64,000 nucleotides of DNA from Micromonospora sp. WMMD812 (GCF_027497215.1 NZ_CP114904.1:3990001-4054000); one strand, 5' to 3'; counted from the first letter of the stretch, positions 17,137 to 26,204 are shown. The notes: generated from the letters alone by a model not told the origin. Numbers and translations are program-made.

Positions 17137-18006
17137 ATGGCCGGGGAGCTGCGGCTCGGTGGGCGGGCGTTCGCCCCCGGCGAGCTGGTGGTGATGGCGA
17201 TCGTGAACCGCACCCCGGACTCGTTCTTCGACCGGGGCGCGACCTTCGCCGCGGACAGCGCGCTGCGCGCGGTGGAGCGGGCGGTCGACGAGGGCGCCGG
17301 GATCGTCGACATCGGCGGGGTCAAGGCCGGCCCGGGCACCGAGGTCGACGCGGCCGAGGAGATCCGGCGCACCGTGGACACCATCGCGGCCGTCCGGGAG
17401 GCCTTCCCCGACGTGGTGATCTCCATAGACACCTGGCGGGCGGAGGTCGCGGTGGAGGCGGTGGCCGCCGGGGCGGACCTGTTGAACGACACCTGGTCCG
17501 GCGCCGACCCCGCACTGGCCCGGGTCGCGGCGGAGACCGGCGCCGGCCTGGTCTGCTCGCACGCCGGCGGCCTCACCCCGCGCACCCGGCCGCACCGCGC
17601 CGCGTTCGACGACGTGGTGGCCGACGTGGTCGGCACGGTCACCGGCCTCGCCGAGCGCGCGGTCGCCCTGGGCGTACGCCGCGACGGCATCCTGATCGAC
17701 CCGGCGCACGACTTCGGCAAGAACACCCGCCACTCGCTCGAGATCACCCGACGGCTGGACGAGCTCACCGCCACCGGCTGGCCGCTGCTGGTCGCGCTCT
17801 CGAACAAGGACTTCGTCGGCGAGACGCTCGACCTGCCGGTCGCCGAGCGGCTGGAGGGGACGCTGGCGGCGACGGCGATCTCCGCCTGGCTGGGCGCCCG
17901 GGTGTTCCGGGCCCACCAGGTCCGGCCGACCCGGCGGGTGCTCGACATGGTCGCCGCGATCCGGGGCGACCGCCCGCCGGCGGCCACCCGGCGCGGTCTC
18001 GCCTGA
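17137..18006 (+). CDS. dihydropteroate synthase homologue, FolP2 type
   Basis: This is a TIM-barrel protein of the DHPS family, 289 residues. Landmarks are 'AIVNRTPDSFFDRGATF', 'DIGGVKAGPG', 'SIDTWRAEVA', 'LNDTWSG' and 'DPAHDFGKN'. In true folate-pathway DHPS these read NVTPDSF, GGESTRPG, VNDVSG and DPGxGFGK. The loss of the STRPG loop and the NRTPDSF form match the FolP2-like paralogues of actinobacteria, which are not thought to make dihydropteroate. The assignment to that branch is by motif only. The ATG has GGGAGG 6 nt upstream. Confidence 0.85.
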   Translation: MAGELRLGGRAFAPGELVVMAIVNRTPDSFFDRGATFAADSALRAVERAVDEGAGIVDIGGVKAGPGTEVDAAEEIRRTVDTIAAVREAFPDVVISIDTWRAEVAVEAVAAGADLLNDTWSGADPALARVAAETGAGLVCSHAGGLTPRTRPHRAAFDDVVADVVGTVTGLAERAVALGVRRDGILIDPAHDFGKNTRHSLEITRRLDELTATGWPLLVALSNKDFVGETLDLPVAERLEGTLAATAISAWLGARVFRAHQVRPTRRVLDMVAAIRGDRPPAATRRGLA

Positions 18007-18015
18007 CCCGCGGTG

Positions 18016-18034
18016 CCGGCCGACGAACGGCCGG
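18016..18034. terminator. hairpin between convergent folP-like and nuoA genes
   Basis: CCGGCCG-ACGAA-CGGCCGG is a perfect 7-bp stem with a 5-nt loop, placed between two convergent stop codons. It is a likely bidirectional terminator. Confidence 0.6.
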
Positions 18035-18039
18035 TGGGA

Positions 18040-18417
18040 TCAGGTCCAGCGCAGGATGTTCCTGCGCCAGGCGTAGAGGATGCCCAGCGCCAGCACCGCC
18101 ACGAAGATCGCCATCTCGACGACCGTGACCACGCCGAACCCGGGCCGGTCGAACACCACCGCCCAGGGGAAGAGGAACACCGCCTCCACCGCGAACAGCA
18201 CGTACAGGTAGGCGTACACGTAGTAGCGGATCTGCATCTGGGCCCAGTCGCCGCCGACCGGATCCAGGCCGCACTCGTAGCTGGCCCGCTTGCCCGGAGG
18301 ATCAGCCGGACGGCCAGGACGTAACATCCGATTGGCCGAGAACGCCGTAACGAAGAAGAGAACGCTGGCGAGCAGCAACAGCCCGAGCGTCGCGTACGAG
18401 CCCAGGTATCCGGTCAC
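18040..18417 (-). CDS. nuoA: NADH-quinone oxidoreductase subunit A, orphan copy
   Basis: This 125-residue NuoA-family protein has three transmembrane helices. The conserved loop is 'ASYECGLDPVGGDWAQMQIR', with the ECG cysteine motif, followed by 'YYVYAYLYVLFAVEAVFLFPW'. In complex I it is a membrane-arm subunit near the quinone channel. No other nuo gene is nearby, so this is an isolated copy. It may be a second NuoA used with a reduced complex, or simply displaced. GTG start. Confidence 0.88.
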   Translation of the reverse strand: MTGYLGSYATLGLLLLASVLFFVTAFSANRMLRPGRPADPPGKRASYECGLDPVGGDWAQMQIRYYVYAYLYVLFAVEAVFLFPWAVVFDRPGFGVVTVVEMAIFVAVLALGILYAWRRNILRWT

Positions 18418-18578
18418 GGTCGGCAGCCTACCGCCCGCCCCGGGTGCCCCGTCCCGAACACGTTACGGATTTGTTTCCGGACGGTACTAGTGCCGCGGGG
18501 CAAGCGTTGCCGAACATTGGACGCCGGACCGTCTTACCCGCCAGTAGGCGACCAGACGGCCGGCGACAGGGGGGACCG

Positions 18579-20003
18579 ATGACCAGCGTGGACGTACCAC
18601 CCGAGCGACCAGCGCGAGGCCGCCGGCACGCGCCCGCGCTGGCGGTCTCGCTCACCCTGGGCGTGCTGGCCGCGGTCGCCCTCGTGCCGAGCTGGGCCAC
18701 CGCGGCCCGACCGGCGACGAGCCCGGTCGCCGTGGCCACCGATCCGGCGGAGAACCCGGGCGGGGAGACCCCGACGGCGGAGCCGACCGGGACCGGCACC
18801 GACCCGACCACGGCACCGCCGACGATCGATCCGCCTGACGAGACGACGTCACCGCCGGAGACCACCGGACCGGCCCCGGTCACCACCGCACCGGAGACGG
18901 TGGCGCCCAGCACCACGCCGCCCACCCCGGGCCCCGGCACCTCGAGCCGTCCGCCGCTCCCGCCGGCGCCGCCACCGGTCCGGCCACCGGCACCCGGGGC
19001 CGCCCCGGCGCCGAAGCCACTCGGGGTCCGGGTCACCACGGGCGACGTCGCCCTGCCCGGGCAGTACTGGAACGTGGCGAGCACGGTCACCACGCTGCGG
19101 GTCACCGTGGCGAACACCGGCACCGCGGCCGCGCGGATGCGGCTCTCCTACACGCTTCCCGCCGGACTGACGGACGCCGGCACGAAGGGCTGCGACGCCG
19201 GGGGTGGCGGCGCGTTCCACTGCGGTGAGTGGACGGCCCGGGCCGGCGCCCGGTTCAGCACCCTGATCCGGGTCCGGGTCTCCGGCGACGCCTGGCGGCG
19301 GATGCCGCTCAGCGGCTCGGTCGCGGTCACCGCGTACGCGCCCGGCCTGTCCGGCACGGCGAGCGACGACGAGGGCTTCGCCGTGCTGTTCCCGCCGGGT
19401 CCGCCGGTGCCCGGGATCGCGCTGGCGGCCGACGAGGTGGCGTTCGACATCAGCGGGACGGCGAGCGACCTCAGCGTGCGGCTGGGCAACACCGGCACGG
19501 TGGACGCGGCCGGCGGGATCGAGGTGATCCTTCCCGACGGGGTCACGGTGCCGGCCCCGCCCGCGGGCTGCGTCATGGTCGACCCGACCCGGACCCGCTG
19601 CGACGTGGGTGCCGTCCCCGCCGGAGAGAACACCGAACTCCGCCTGCCGGTCGAGGCGACGCCGGAGGCCCAGCGGCAGGCGCCGCTCTCGGGCGCCGTG
19701 GTCGGTCGGCTCGACCCCCGCAGTGGCCGGACCAGACAGGTGCAGATGAGCTTCCGGATCACCGCCGTGGCGGCGCTGGCCACCCCGGTGGCCGCCGCCC
19801 CCGCGCCGACCGGCTCACAGGGGGTGCTGGCCGGCAATCCCGCGCCGGCCGCCGGCGGGGAGACCTCGGTGCGGCGTACGGCGGGAATCCTCGTCGCGGT
19901 CTCGACCCTGCTGGTCGTGCTCGCGCTCTGGCTGGCGACCACCTCGCTGCGCCGACGGCTCAACGAGCCGGTGACCGAGCCGACGGCCACGGCGCGGGAT
20001 TGA
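18579..20003 (+). CDS. secreted, membrane-anchored Pro/Thr-rich surface protein
   Basis: This 474-residue protein has a signal/anchor helix ('AVSLTLGVLAAVALVPSWATAA') and a long low-complexity Pro/Thr/Gly stalk (about 50-155). Two immunoglobulin-like repeats (about 160-410) follow, each with 'LRVTVANTGTA' / 'LSVRLGNTGTV' type strands. Near the C-terminus is one more transmembrane helix ('ILVAVSTLLVVLALWLATT') and a short basic tail. This is the layout of DUF11-like cell-surface proteins. It carries no LPXTG signal, so anchoring is by the helix. A GGGGGG run precedes the ATG closely. Ligand unknown. Confidence 0.75.
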   Translation: MTSVDVPPERPARGRRHAPALAVSLTLGVLAAVALVPSWATAARPATSPVAVATDPAENPGGETPTAEPTGTGTDPTTAPPTIDPPDETTSPPETTGPAPVTTAPETVAPSTTPPTPGPGTSSRPPLPPAPPPVRPPAPGAAPAPKPLGVRVTTGDVALPGQYWNVASTVTTLRVTVANTGTAAARMRLSYTLPAGLTDAGTKGCDAGGGGAFHCGEWTARAGARFSTLIRVRVSGDAWRRMPLSGSVAVTAYAPGLSGTASDDEGFAVLFPPGPPVPGIALAADEVAFDISGTASDLSVRLGNTGTVDAAGGIEVILPDGVTVPAPPAGCVMVDPTRTRCDVGAVPAGENTELRLPVEATPEAQRQAPLSGAVVGRLDPRSGRTRQVQMSFRITAVAALATPVAAAPAPTGSQGVLAGNPAPAAGGETSVRRTAGILVAVSTLLVVLALWLATTSLRRRLNEPVTEPTATARD

Positions 20004-20226
20004 GCGGGCCGGCGCCCCGCGCGAGCATCGGCCAACGGTGATCTCGATTACGCGGGCCGTGGGAAACGCCACTAAAAGGTGAATTTCGCCCCACGATTCG
20101 GTCCCAGTCGGCGAACCTCTTGGGAAGGTGACGGGTCGATCCGACGTAGGCTCTCAGGTGAGAAACCACGGCAGGCCGGGCCACTTCACGTCCCGGTGCG
20201 GTGCAGCGGTGTGTCAAGGAGGTCCC

Positions 20227-20304
20227 GTGGCCGGGCAAGGCGAGGTCACCATCATTGCGAGCCGCCCGCGCGACCGCGCGCAGCGAAGCGAGGTGCAGGC
20301 GTGA
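20227..20304 (+). CDS. possible 25-aa leader peptide upstream of korA
   Basis: A short reading frame (GTG, VAGQGEVTIIASRPRDRAQR...) follows a perfect AAGGAGG at 20216-20222. It ends in a TGA that overlaps the GTG start of korA as GTGA. The strong ribosome site and exact coupling suggest it is translated and helps load ribosomes onto korA. It has no recognisable family, and it could instead be an untranslated leader. Confidence 0.35.
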   Translation: MAGQGEVTIIASRPRDRAQRSEVQA

Positions 20305-22148
20305 CCAAGCAGATCCGTCAACTGGACCGGGTGGTCATCCGGTTCGCCGGCGACTCCGGTGACGGCATGCAGCTCACCGGGGACCGGTTCACCTCGGAGA
20401 CGGCGCAGCTCGGCAACGACATCTCGACCCTGCCCAACTTCCCGGCCGAGATCCGGGCGCCGGCCGGCACCCTGCCCGGCGTGTCGAGTTTCCAGGTGCA
20501 CTTCGCCGACTACGACATCCTGACCCCGGGTGACGCGCCGAACGTGCTGGTCGCGATGAACCCGGCGGCGCTGAAGGCGAACCTGGCGGACCTGCCCCGC
20601 GGCGCGGACATCATCGTCAACACCGACGAGTTCACCCGGCGCAACCTGGCGAAGGTGGGCTACCAGGTCAGCCCGCTCGACGACGAGTCGCTCGCCGGCT
20701 ACGTGGTGCACCCGGTCGCGCTGACCTCGATGACGATCGGCGCCCTCGCCGACCAGGAAGTGTCCAAGAAGGACGCCGAGCGGGCGAAGAATATGTTCGC
20801 GCTCGGCCTGCTCTCCTGGATGTACTCCCGGCCGTACGAGTCGACGCTGCGGTTCCTGGAGCGCAAGTTCGCGGCCCGGCCGGAGCTGGTGGCCGCGAAC
20901 GTCGCCGCCTTCCGGGCCGGCTGGAACTTCGGCGAGACCACGGAGGACTTCGCGGTCCGCTACGAGGTCAAGCCGGCGAAGATGCAGCCGGGCACCTACC
21001 GCAACATCACCGGCAACGCCGCGCTGTCGCTCGGTCTGGTCGCCGCCGGCGTCCGCTCCGGGCTGCCGGTGTTCCTCGGCGCGTACCCGATCACGCCGGC
21101 CTCGGACATCCTGCACGAGCTGTCCAAGCACAAAGAGTTCGGCGTCCTCACCATGCAGGCCGAGGACGAGATCGCCGCCGTCGGCGCCGCGCTCGGCGCG
21201 TCGTACGGCGGTGCACTCGGGGTGACCACCACCTCGGGCCCCGGTGTGGCGCTGAAGAGCGAGACGATCTCCCTGGCGGTGGCGCTGGAGCTGCCGCTGG
21301 TCGTCGTCGACGTGCAGCGGGCCGGGCCGTCGACCGGCATGCCGACCAAGACCGAGCAGGCCGACCTGAACATGGCGCTCTACGGCCGGCACGGCGAGGC
21401 CCCGGTGGCCGTGATCGCGCCGAAGTCGCCGTCCGACTGCTTCTATGCAGCGCTGGAGGCCGCCCGGATCGCGCTCACCTACCGCACCCCGGTGATCCTG
21501 CTGTCGGACAACTACGTCGCCAACGGCTCCGAGCCGTGGCTGCTGCCCGACGTGGAGTCCCTGCCCGACCTGCGGGTGGAGTTCGCCACCGCGCCGAACG
21601 GCGAGGACGGCACCACCTTCCTGCCGTACCTGCGCGACCCGGAGACCCTGGCCCGGCCGTGGGCCATCCCGGGCACGCCGGGGTTGGAGCACCGGATCGG
21701 CGGGCTGGAGAAGGCCGACAAGACCGGCGACATCTCGTACGACCCGGCGAACCACGACTTCATGGTGCGCACCCGGGCCGCCCGGATCGAGACCATCCCG
21801 GTGCCGGATGTCGAGGTGGAGGACCCGGACGGCGACGCCCGGGTGCTGGTGCTCGGCTGGGGGTCGACGTACGGACCGATCGGCGCCGCCTGCCGCGGCC
21901 TGCGCCAGCGCGGGCACTCCATCGCCCAGGCGCACCTGCGGCACCTGAACCCGATGCCGGCCAACCTCGAGGTGGTGCTGCGCTCGTACGACCGCGTGGT
22001 CATCCCCGAGATGAACCTCGGCCAGCTCGCCCACGTGATCCGGGCGAGGTATCTGGTCGACGCGATCGGCTACAACCAGGTCCGCGGCCTGCCCTTCACC
22101 GCCGCCGAGCTGGAGACGATGCTGGAAGAGGTCCTGAAGAATGTCTGA
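20301..22148 (+). CDS. korA: 2-oxoacid:ferredoxin oxidoreductase subunit alpha
   Basis: This is the catalytic alpha/gamma-fused subunit of a two-subunit 2-oxoacid:acceptor oxidoreductase (2-oxoglutarate type), 615 residues. The gamma domain comes first ('VVIRFAGDSGDGMQLTGDRF') and the pyrimidine-binding domain follows ('GAYPITPASDILHELSKHK', 'QAEDEIAAVGAALGASYGG', 'TTSGPGVALKSE'). A C-terminal transketolase-like domain contains 'VLGWGSTYGPIGAACRGLR'. It converts 2-oxoglutarate to succinyl-CoA with ferredoxin as acceptor. The GTG start gives the standard N-terminus. It overlaps korB by 8 bp. Confidence 0.93.
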   Translation: MTKQIRQLDRVVIRFAGDSGDGMQLTGDRFTSETAQLGNDISTLPNFPAEIRAPAGTLPGVSSFQVHFADYDILTPGDAPNVLVAMNPAALKANLADLPRGADIIVNTDEFTRRNLAKVGYQVSPLDDESLAGYVVHPVALTSMTIGALADQEVSKKDAERAKNMFALGLLSWMYSRPYESTLRFLERKFAARPELVAANVAAFRAGWNFGETTEDFAVRYEVKPAKMQPGTYRNITGNAALSLGLVAAGVRSGLPVFLGAYPITPASDILHELSKHKEFGVLTMQAEDEIAAVGAALGASYGGALGVTTTSGPGVALKSETISLAVALELPLVVVDVQRAGPSTGMPTKTEQADLNMALYGRHGEAPVAVIAPKSPSDCFYAALEAARIALTYRTPVILLSDNYVANGSEPWLLPDVESLPDLRVEFATAPNGEDGTTFLPYLRDPETLARPWAIPGTPGLEHRIGGLEKADKTGDISYDPANHDFMVRTRAARIETIPVPDVEVEDPDGDARVLVLGWGSTYGPIGAACRGLRQRGHSIAQAHLRHLNPMPANLEVVLRSYDRVVIPEMNLGQLAHVIRARYLVDAIGYNQVRGLPFTAAELETMLEEVLKNV

Positions 22149-23175
22149 GCCCATCGCCCTCAAGCTCACCGCCAAGGACTTCAAGTCCGACCAGGAGGTG
22201 CGCTGGTGCCCCGGCTGCGGCGACTACGCCATTCTGGCCGCCGTTCAGCAGTTCATGCCGGAGCTGAACATCCCCCGCGAACGCACCGTCTTCATCTCCG
22301 GCATCGGCTGCTCCTCGCGCTTCCCGTACTACATGAACACCTACGGGATGCACTCCATCCACGGCCGCGCCCCGGCGATCGCCACCGGCCTGTCCGCCAC
22401 CCGCCCCGACCTCTCGGTCTGGGTGGTCACCGGTGACGGTGACGCCCTCTCCATCGGCGGCAACCACCTGATCCACGCGCTGCGCCGCAACGTCAACCTC
22501 AAGATCCTGCTCTTCAACAACCGGATCTACGGGCTCACCAAGGGCCAGTACTCCCCCACCTCCGAGCTGGGCAAGATCACGAAGTCGACGCCGGTCGGCT
22601 CCGCGGACGCGCCGTTCAACCCGCTCTCGCTCGCCCTCGGCGCCGAGGCGACCTTCGTGGCCCGCACCATCGACTCCGACCGCAAGCACCTCCAGTCGGT
22701 GCTCCGCGCCGCCGCCGAACACCAGGGCTCGGCGTTCGTCGAGATCTACCAGAACTGCAACATCTTCAACGACGGCGCGTTCGACCAGCTCAAGGAGCCG
22801 GCCACCCGGGACGACTTCCTGATCCGGCTGGAGCACGGCCAGCCGATCACGTTCGGCAAGGACGGGCAGTTCTGCGTCGTGCACCCGCCGGGCGGCTTCG
22901 GCCTGGAGGTCCGGGAGACCGCGGCGACGAGCTCCGACGAGATCGTCGTGCACGACGCGACGGTCACCGACCCGGCGTACGCCTTCGCGCTCTCCCGCCT
23001 GCCCGGCCTGGATCTGCGCAACACCCCGATCGGGGTGTTCCGCTCGGTGGACCGACCGTCCTACGACAGCGTGGTGCAGACCCAGCTGGAGGCGGCGCGG
23101 GCGAAGGTCACCGAGACCCCGGAGCAGCAGCTCGCCGGCCTGTTGAGCAGTGGGGACACCTGGACCATCATGTGA
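22141..23175 (+). CDS. korB: 2-oxoacid:ferredoxin oxidoreductase subunit beta
   Basis: This is the TPP-binding beta subunit, 344 residues. The N-terminal cysteine pair is 'VRWCPGCGDYAILAA', and 'SGIGCSSRFPYYMNTYG' is also present. The TPP motif runs from 'VVTGDGDALSIGGNHLIH' to 'LLFNNRIYGLTKGQYSPTS'. A further Cys in 'EIYQNCNIFND' probably helps bind the Fe-S cluster. It acts with KorA in the cytosol. Start overlaps the korA stop, so translation is coupled. A strong hairpin terminator follows the stop. Confidence 0.94.
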   Translation: MSEPIALKLTAKDFKSDQEVRWCPGCGDYAILAAVQQFMPELNIPRERTVFISGIGCSSRFPYYMNTYGMHSIHGRAPAIATGLSATRPDLSVWVVTGDGDALSIGGNHLIHALRRNVNLKILLFNNRIYGLTKGQYSPTSELGKITKSTPVGSADAPFNPLSLALGAEATFVARTIDSDRKHLQSVLRAAAEHQGSAFVEIYQNCNIFNDGAFDQLKEPATRDDFLIRLEHGQPITFGKDGQFCVVHPPGGFGLEVRETAATSSDEIVVHDATVTDPAYAFALSRLPGLDLRNTPIGVFRSVDRPSYDSVVQTQLEAARAKVTETPEQQLAGLLSSGDTWTIM

Positions 23176-23190
23176 CCCGCCGAGACGCCG

Positions 23191-23227
23191 AAGGGCGGGC
23201 CGTTTCCATCCGGAACGGCCCGCCCTT
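23191..23227. terminator. strong hairpin terminator after korAB
   Basis: AAGGGCGGGCCGTT pairs perfectly with AACGGCCCGCCCTT around a 9-nt loop. It lies 16 bp after the korB stop and just before the end of the convergent azoreductase gene, so it can stop transcription from both sides. Confidence 0.8.
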
Positions 23228-23250
23228 GCGTCGTACGAGGGGCGCGCCCG

Positions 23251-23898
23251 TCAGGCCGCCGCCGAGGCCGGCACCCAGAGCTCGTCGATGGCGCGCTCGG
23301 CCGACGCGAGGCTCTCCTCGTGCAGCGGCACCAGCTTGGCCATCGCCGGCACCACCGGGGCGAGGGTCAGCTCGGCGGCGATGAACCGCGGCTCCAGGCC
23401 GGTCTGCGAGATGCCGTGCGGGAGCCAGGGCTCGGCGTGGTCCCAGCCCTCGCGTGGGGTACCCGCGCCGTAGCCGCCGCCGCGGCTGGCCAGCACGATG
23501 AAATCGCGGTCGCCGAGCAGGCCGGCGCCGGTGGCCGGGTCGTACGACAGGCCTGCGGCGATGAGGTGGTCGACCCAGGCCTTCACGCTGCTCGGCGCGC
23601 CGTAGTTGTAGAGCGGGAGACCGAGCAGGACGGTGTCGGCCCGCTTCACCTCGGCGACCAACTGCTCGGTCAGCTCCCAGGACGCGCGCTGCTCCGGCGT
23701 GTGCTGCTCCGCCGGCACCATCCGCGCCAGGCCACCCGCCTCGTCCAGGTGCGGCAGCGGGTGCTTGCCGAGATCACGGTGGGTCACGGTGCCGCCCGGG
23801 TGGGCGGCGCGCCAGGCGGCGACGGCGCGTGCGGTGAGCCGGCGGCTGACGGACTGCTCCCCGCGGATGCTCGAGTCGATGTGCAACAGGTGTGACAT
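23251..23898 (-). CDS. azoR: FMN-dependent NADH:quinone reductase/azoreductase
   Basis: This is a flavodoxin-fold AzoR-family enzyme of 215 residues. The FMN phosphate region is 'HIDSSIRGEQSVSRRLT'. The flavin-ring loop is 'LGLPLYNYGAPSSVKAWVDHL' (quoted in part as PLYNYGAPSSVK) and the second loop is 'VLASRGGGYG'. It reduces quinones or azo compounds by two electrons, with a probable role in detoxification. It diverges from a MarR-family gene, a common pairing in which the MarR protein represses the reductase. Confidence 0.88.
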   Translation of the reverse strand: MSHLLHIDSSIRGEQSVSRRLTARAVAAWRAAHPGGTVTHRDLGKHPLPHLDEAGGLARMVPAEQHTPEQRASWELTEQLVAEVKRADTVLLGLPLYNYGAPSSVKAWVDHLIAAGLSYDPATGAGLLGDRDFIVLASRGGGYGAGTPREGWDHAEPWLPHGISQTGLEPRFIAAELTLAPVVPAMAKLVPLHEESLASAERAIDELWVPASAAA

Positions 23899-23909
23899 TT
23901 GCTAATCCT

Positions 23910-23928
23910 CCACAGATCGTTTGTGTGG
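23910..23928. promoter_or_regulatory. possible MarR operator between azoR and marR
   Basis: CCACA-N9-TGTGG forms a short dyad in the gap between the divergent azoR and marR-type genes, next to an AT-rich stretch that should hold the promoters. It is the only dyad I see there; binding is inferred from position. Confidence 0.3.
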
Positions 23929-23980
23929 CACCAACCATTTATAGCAGGCGGACCTTTCGTCGCGAGGTAAAGTGGGTCAC

Positions 23981-24469
23981 ATGACTGCCGGGCCGGTCGA
24001 CCAGCGACAGAGCCGCTCCGGGGCGCTGCTCGACTACCTGGCCCGCCGGATGCGACTGCGGTCGGAGTCGGTGCTCGGGCCGCTCGGCCTGCGCCCCCGG
24101 CACCTGGTCGCACTCACCGTGCTGCGCGACGCGGGCGCGATCAGCCAGCAGGGGCTGGCGAGCAACCTGCAGATCGACGGCACGAACGTGGTGGGGCTGC
24201 TCAACGACCTCGAGACGGCCGGCCTGGTGGAACGGCGACGATCACCCGAGGACCGCCGCCGGCACGTCGTGACCCTGACCGACACCGGCGGGAAACGCCT
24301 CAGAGAGGCCGAATGCGCCCTCGCCACCGCCGAGGACGAGGTGCTCGGCGCGCTGGACCCGGCCGACCGCGACACGCTCTACGACCTGCTCCGCCGCGCG
24401 GCCACGGGCGCGGGGATGAGCTGCGCCGACGCGACCGCGATCCCCCAGGAGCCGGATCCGCGCTGCTGA
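23981..24469 (+). CDS. MarR-family transcriptional regulator
   Basis: This is a winged-helix regulator of 162 residues. The recognition region is 'ISQQGLASNLQIDGTNVVGLLNDLETAGLVERRRSPEDRR' (quoted in part as LASNLQIDGTNVVGLLND), followed by the wing 'RRHVVTLTDTG'. It probably senses an electrophile or phenolic compound and represses the divergent azoreductase gene. A TAAAGT -10 candidate at 23968 lies 7 bp before the ATG, suggesting a leaderless mRNA. Confidence 0.85.
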   Translation: MTAGPVDQRQSRSGALLDYLARRMRLRSESVLGPLGLRPRHLVALTVLRDAGAISQQGLASNLQIDGTNVVGLLNDLETAGLVERRRSPEDRRRHVVTLTDTGGKRLREAECALATAEDEVLGALDPADRDTLYDLLRRAATGAGMSCADATAIPQEPDPRC

Positions 24470-24485
24470 TCCGGGCCCGGGGCGG

Positions 24486-25499
24486 TCAGACGACGGCCGT
24501 CGACTGCGGGCGGTCGTCCCGCACGTGCACCAGCATGTCGCCGGTCTCGATGACCGCGCCGGCCCGGTCCGCCAGGGTGACCACCTTGCCCCGCCGCACC
24601 AACGCGATGACCAGGGAGTCCAACTCGCGCGGGGAGCGGCCCACCTCGTCCCGCTCGGCGGACCGCATGGCCAGCGCCATGCCCTGCCCCGGGGTGAGCA
24701 GGTCCTCGACGACGTCGATCAGCGGCGGGGCGGAGGTGGACAGGCCCAGCAGCCGACCCGCGGTCGCCGAGGAGACGATCACGTGGTGCGCGCCGCTCTG
24801 CTTGAGCAGCGGGGCGTTCTCCGCCTCCCGGGCGGCCGCGATGATCCGCACCTGCCCGGCGGTCAACTGTCGCACGGTCAGCGCCACGAGGACCGACGCG
24901 TCGTCGCTGTCGGTCGCGATGATCACGGCCTTGGCGGTGCGGACGTGGGCCTCGTTCAGCGTCGCCGACCGGGTGGCCGATCCCTCGATCGCGACCAGCC
25001 CGGCCGAGGTGGCCTGCCGCAGCGCCGCGCCGCTGCGCTCGACGACGGTGATCCGCGACTTGTCCAGCCCGTTCTCCAGCAGAGCGGAGACCGCGCTGCG
25101 ACCCTTGGTGCCGTAGCCGCAGATGATGACGTGGTCCTTCACGGTCTTCCTCCACCGGGTCAGGCGACGGCCGGTCCGGTACTGCTCGGTCAGGACTTCC
25201 AGGGTGGTGCCGACCAGGATGATCAGGAACAGCACCCGGGCCGGGGTGATGAACACGACGTTGACCAGCCGGGCGCTCGCACTGAACGGGGTGATGTCCC
25301 CGTAGCCGGTGGTGGAGAGGGTGACCACCGTGTAGTAGAAGGCGTCGAGGAGGGTGATGCCGTCCTCGTTGACGTCGCGGTAGCCGTCCCGGTCGAGGTA
25401 GACGACCGTCACGGTGGCGAAGACCAGGCCGATCGCCGCCGCCAACCGCAGGCTGAGCGCGCTGAGGGGACCCCGACGCTGCGCGGGAAAATGGATCAC
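24486..25499 (-). CDS. potassium channel with RCK (TrkA-N) domain
   Basis: This is a K+ channel subunit of 337 residues. It has two transmembrane helices around a pore loop whose selectivity filter reads 'TLSTTGYGD' (near residue 65). An RCK domain with Rossmann motif 'VIICGYGTKGRSAVSALL' and a TrkA-C-like tail ('RRGKVVTLADRAGAVIETGD') follow. It has the same plan as MthK-type channels gated by a cytosolic ligand. GTG start giving VIHFPAQRRG. It ends 17 bp from the convergent MarR gene. Confidence 0.9.
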   Translation of the reverse strand: MIHFPAQRRGPLSALSLRLAAAIGLVFATVTVVYLDRDGYRDVNEDGITLLDAFYYTVVTLSTTGYGDITPFSASARLVNVVFITPARVLFLIILVGTTLEVLTEQYRTGRRLTRWRKTVKDHVIICGYGTKGRSAVSALLENGLDKSRITVVERSGAALRQATSAGLVAIEGSATRSATLNEAHVRTAKAVIIATDSDDASVLVALTVRQLTAGQVRIIAAAREAENAPLLKQSGAHHVIVSSATAGRLLGLSTSAPPLIDVVEDLLTPGQGMALAMRSAERDEVGRSPRELDSLVIALVRRGKVVTLADRAGAVIETGDMLVHVRDDRPQSTAVV

Positions 25500-25709
25500 C
25501 GTCGCACCTGCTCCGTCGCCTGCACGCCCACAACATAGCGGGTACGCCGGAATTCGCACGCCCGGGTCGCCGAGCCGGGGCGACCGGCCGCACCACCCCC
25601 GTCAACCGGCGGGAACCGGACCCACCGGTGTCGCCCGGCCCGCCCCGGCGGCCGGTAGCGGGCATGATGGGGGTGTCCCCGGGACGACGACCGTGAGAGT
25701 GAGGCCGGC

Positions 25710-26204
25710 ATGTCGTTGCTGCGACGGGTGATCGGTGGGGTGCTGCGGCGGCTGCGGCTGCGCCAGGGTCGCACGCTGCGCGAGGTGGCCGAGGCCGCCG
25801 GCGTCTCGGTGCCCTACCTGTCCGAAGTGGAACGCGGGCGCAAGGAGGCCTCCTCGGAGGTGCTGGCGGCGATCTGCCGGGCGCTCGGCATCCACCTCTC
25901 CGAACTGCTCGAAGAGGCCCGGGACGACCTGCGCCAGGTCGAGCCCCGCGTGCCGACCGCACCTCGCGCCCGGCTCGCCACGCTGGAGCCCGTTCCGGCG
26001 CCCCGGCGCGACGACGGGCCGGGCGTTCCGCTCGGTCCGCGTACTCCCCGCGCGCTGCTGCACCGCGGTCCGGGGGCGGGCGGCCCGACGGTGCGGGTCG
26101 GCCGGTTCGGTTCTCCGCCGGCCGGGCGCCCCGGTCCGCGTACCGCCGGGTTGCTCGGCTGCGGACGTGCCCGGACGGGCCGGCGGCGGCTGACCGCGGT
26201 CTAG
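25710..26204 (+). CDS. XRE-family regulator of the PopR/ClgR type
   Basis: This is a helix-turn-helix activator-like protein. Residues 1-75 read '[22 protein letters not shown]' then '[23 protein letters not shown]'. The SEVERGxKEASSE recognition segment is characteristic of ClgR and PopR, which activate clp protease genes in actinobacteria. The C-terminal half is Pro/Arg-rich and disordered, and longer than in ClgR. A clpP gene follows, preceded by a site that fits the PopR box, so this gene is a good candidate PopR. Confidence 0.82.
   Translation: MSLLRRVIGGVLRRLRLRQGRTLREVAEAAGVSVPYLSEVERGRKEASSEVLAAICRALGIHLSELLEEARDDLRQVEPRVPTAPRARLATLEPVPAPRRDDGPGVPLGPRTPRALLHRGPGAGGPTVRVGRFGSPPAGRPGPRTAGLLGCGRARTGRRRLTAV

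Noticed and set aside
20214-22184. Long minus-strand frame opposite korA
   Set aside because: Its composition is that of a GC-rich antisense shadow and it has no family features.
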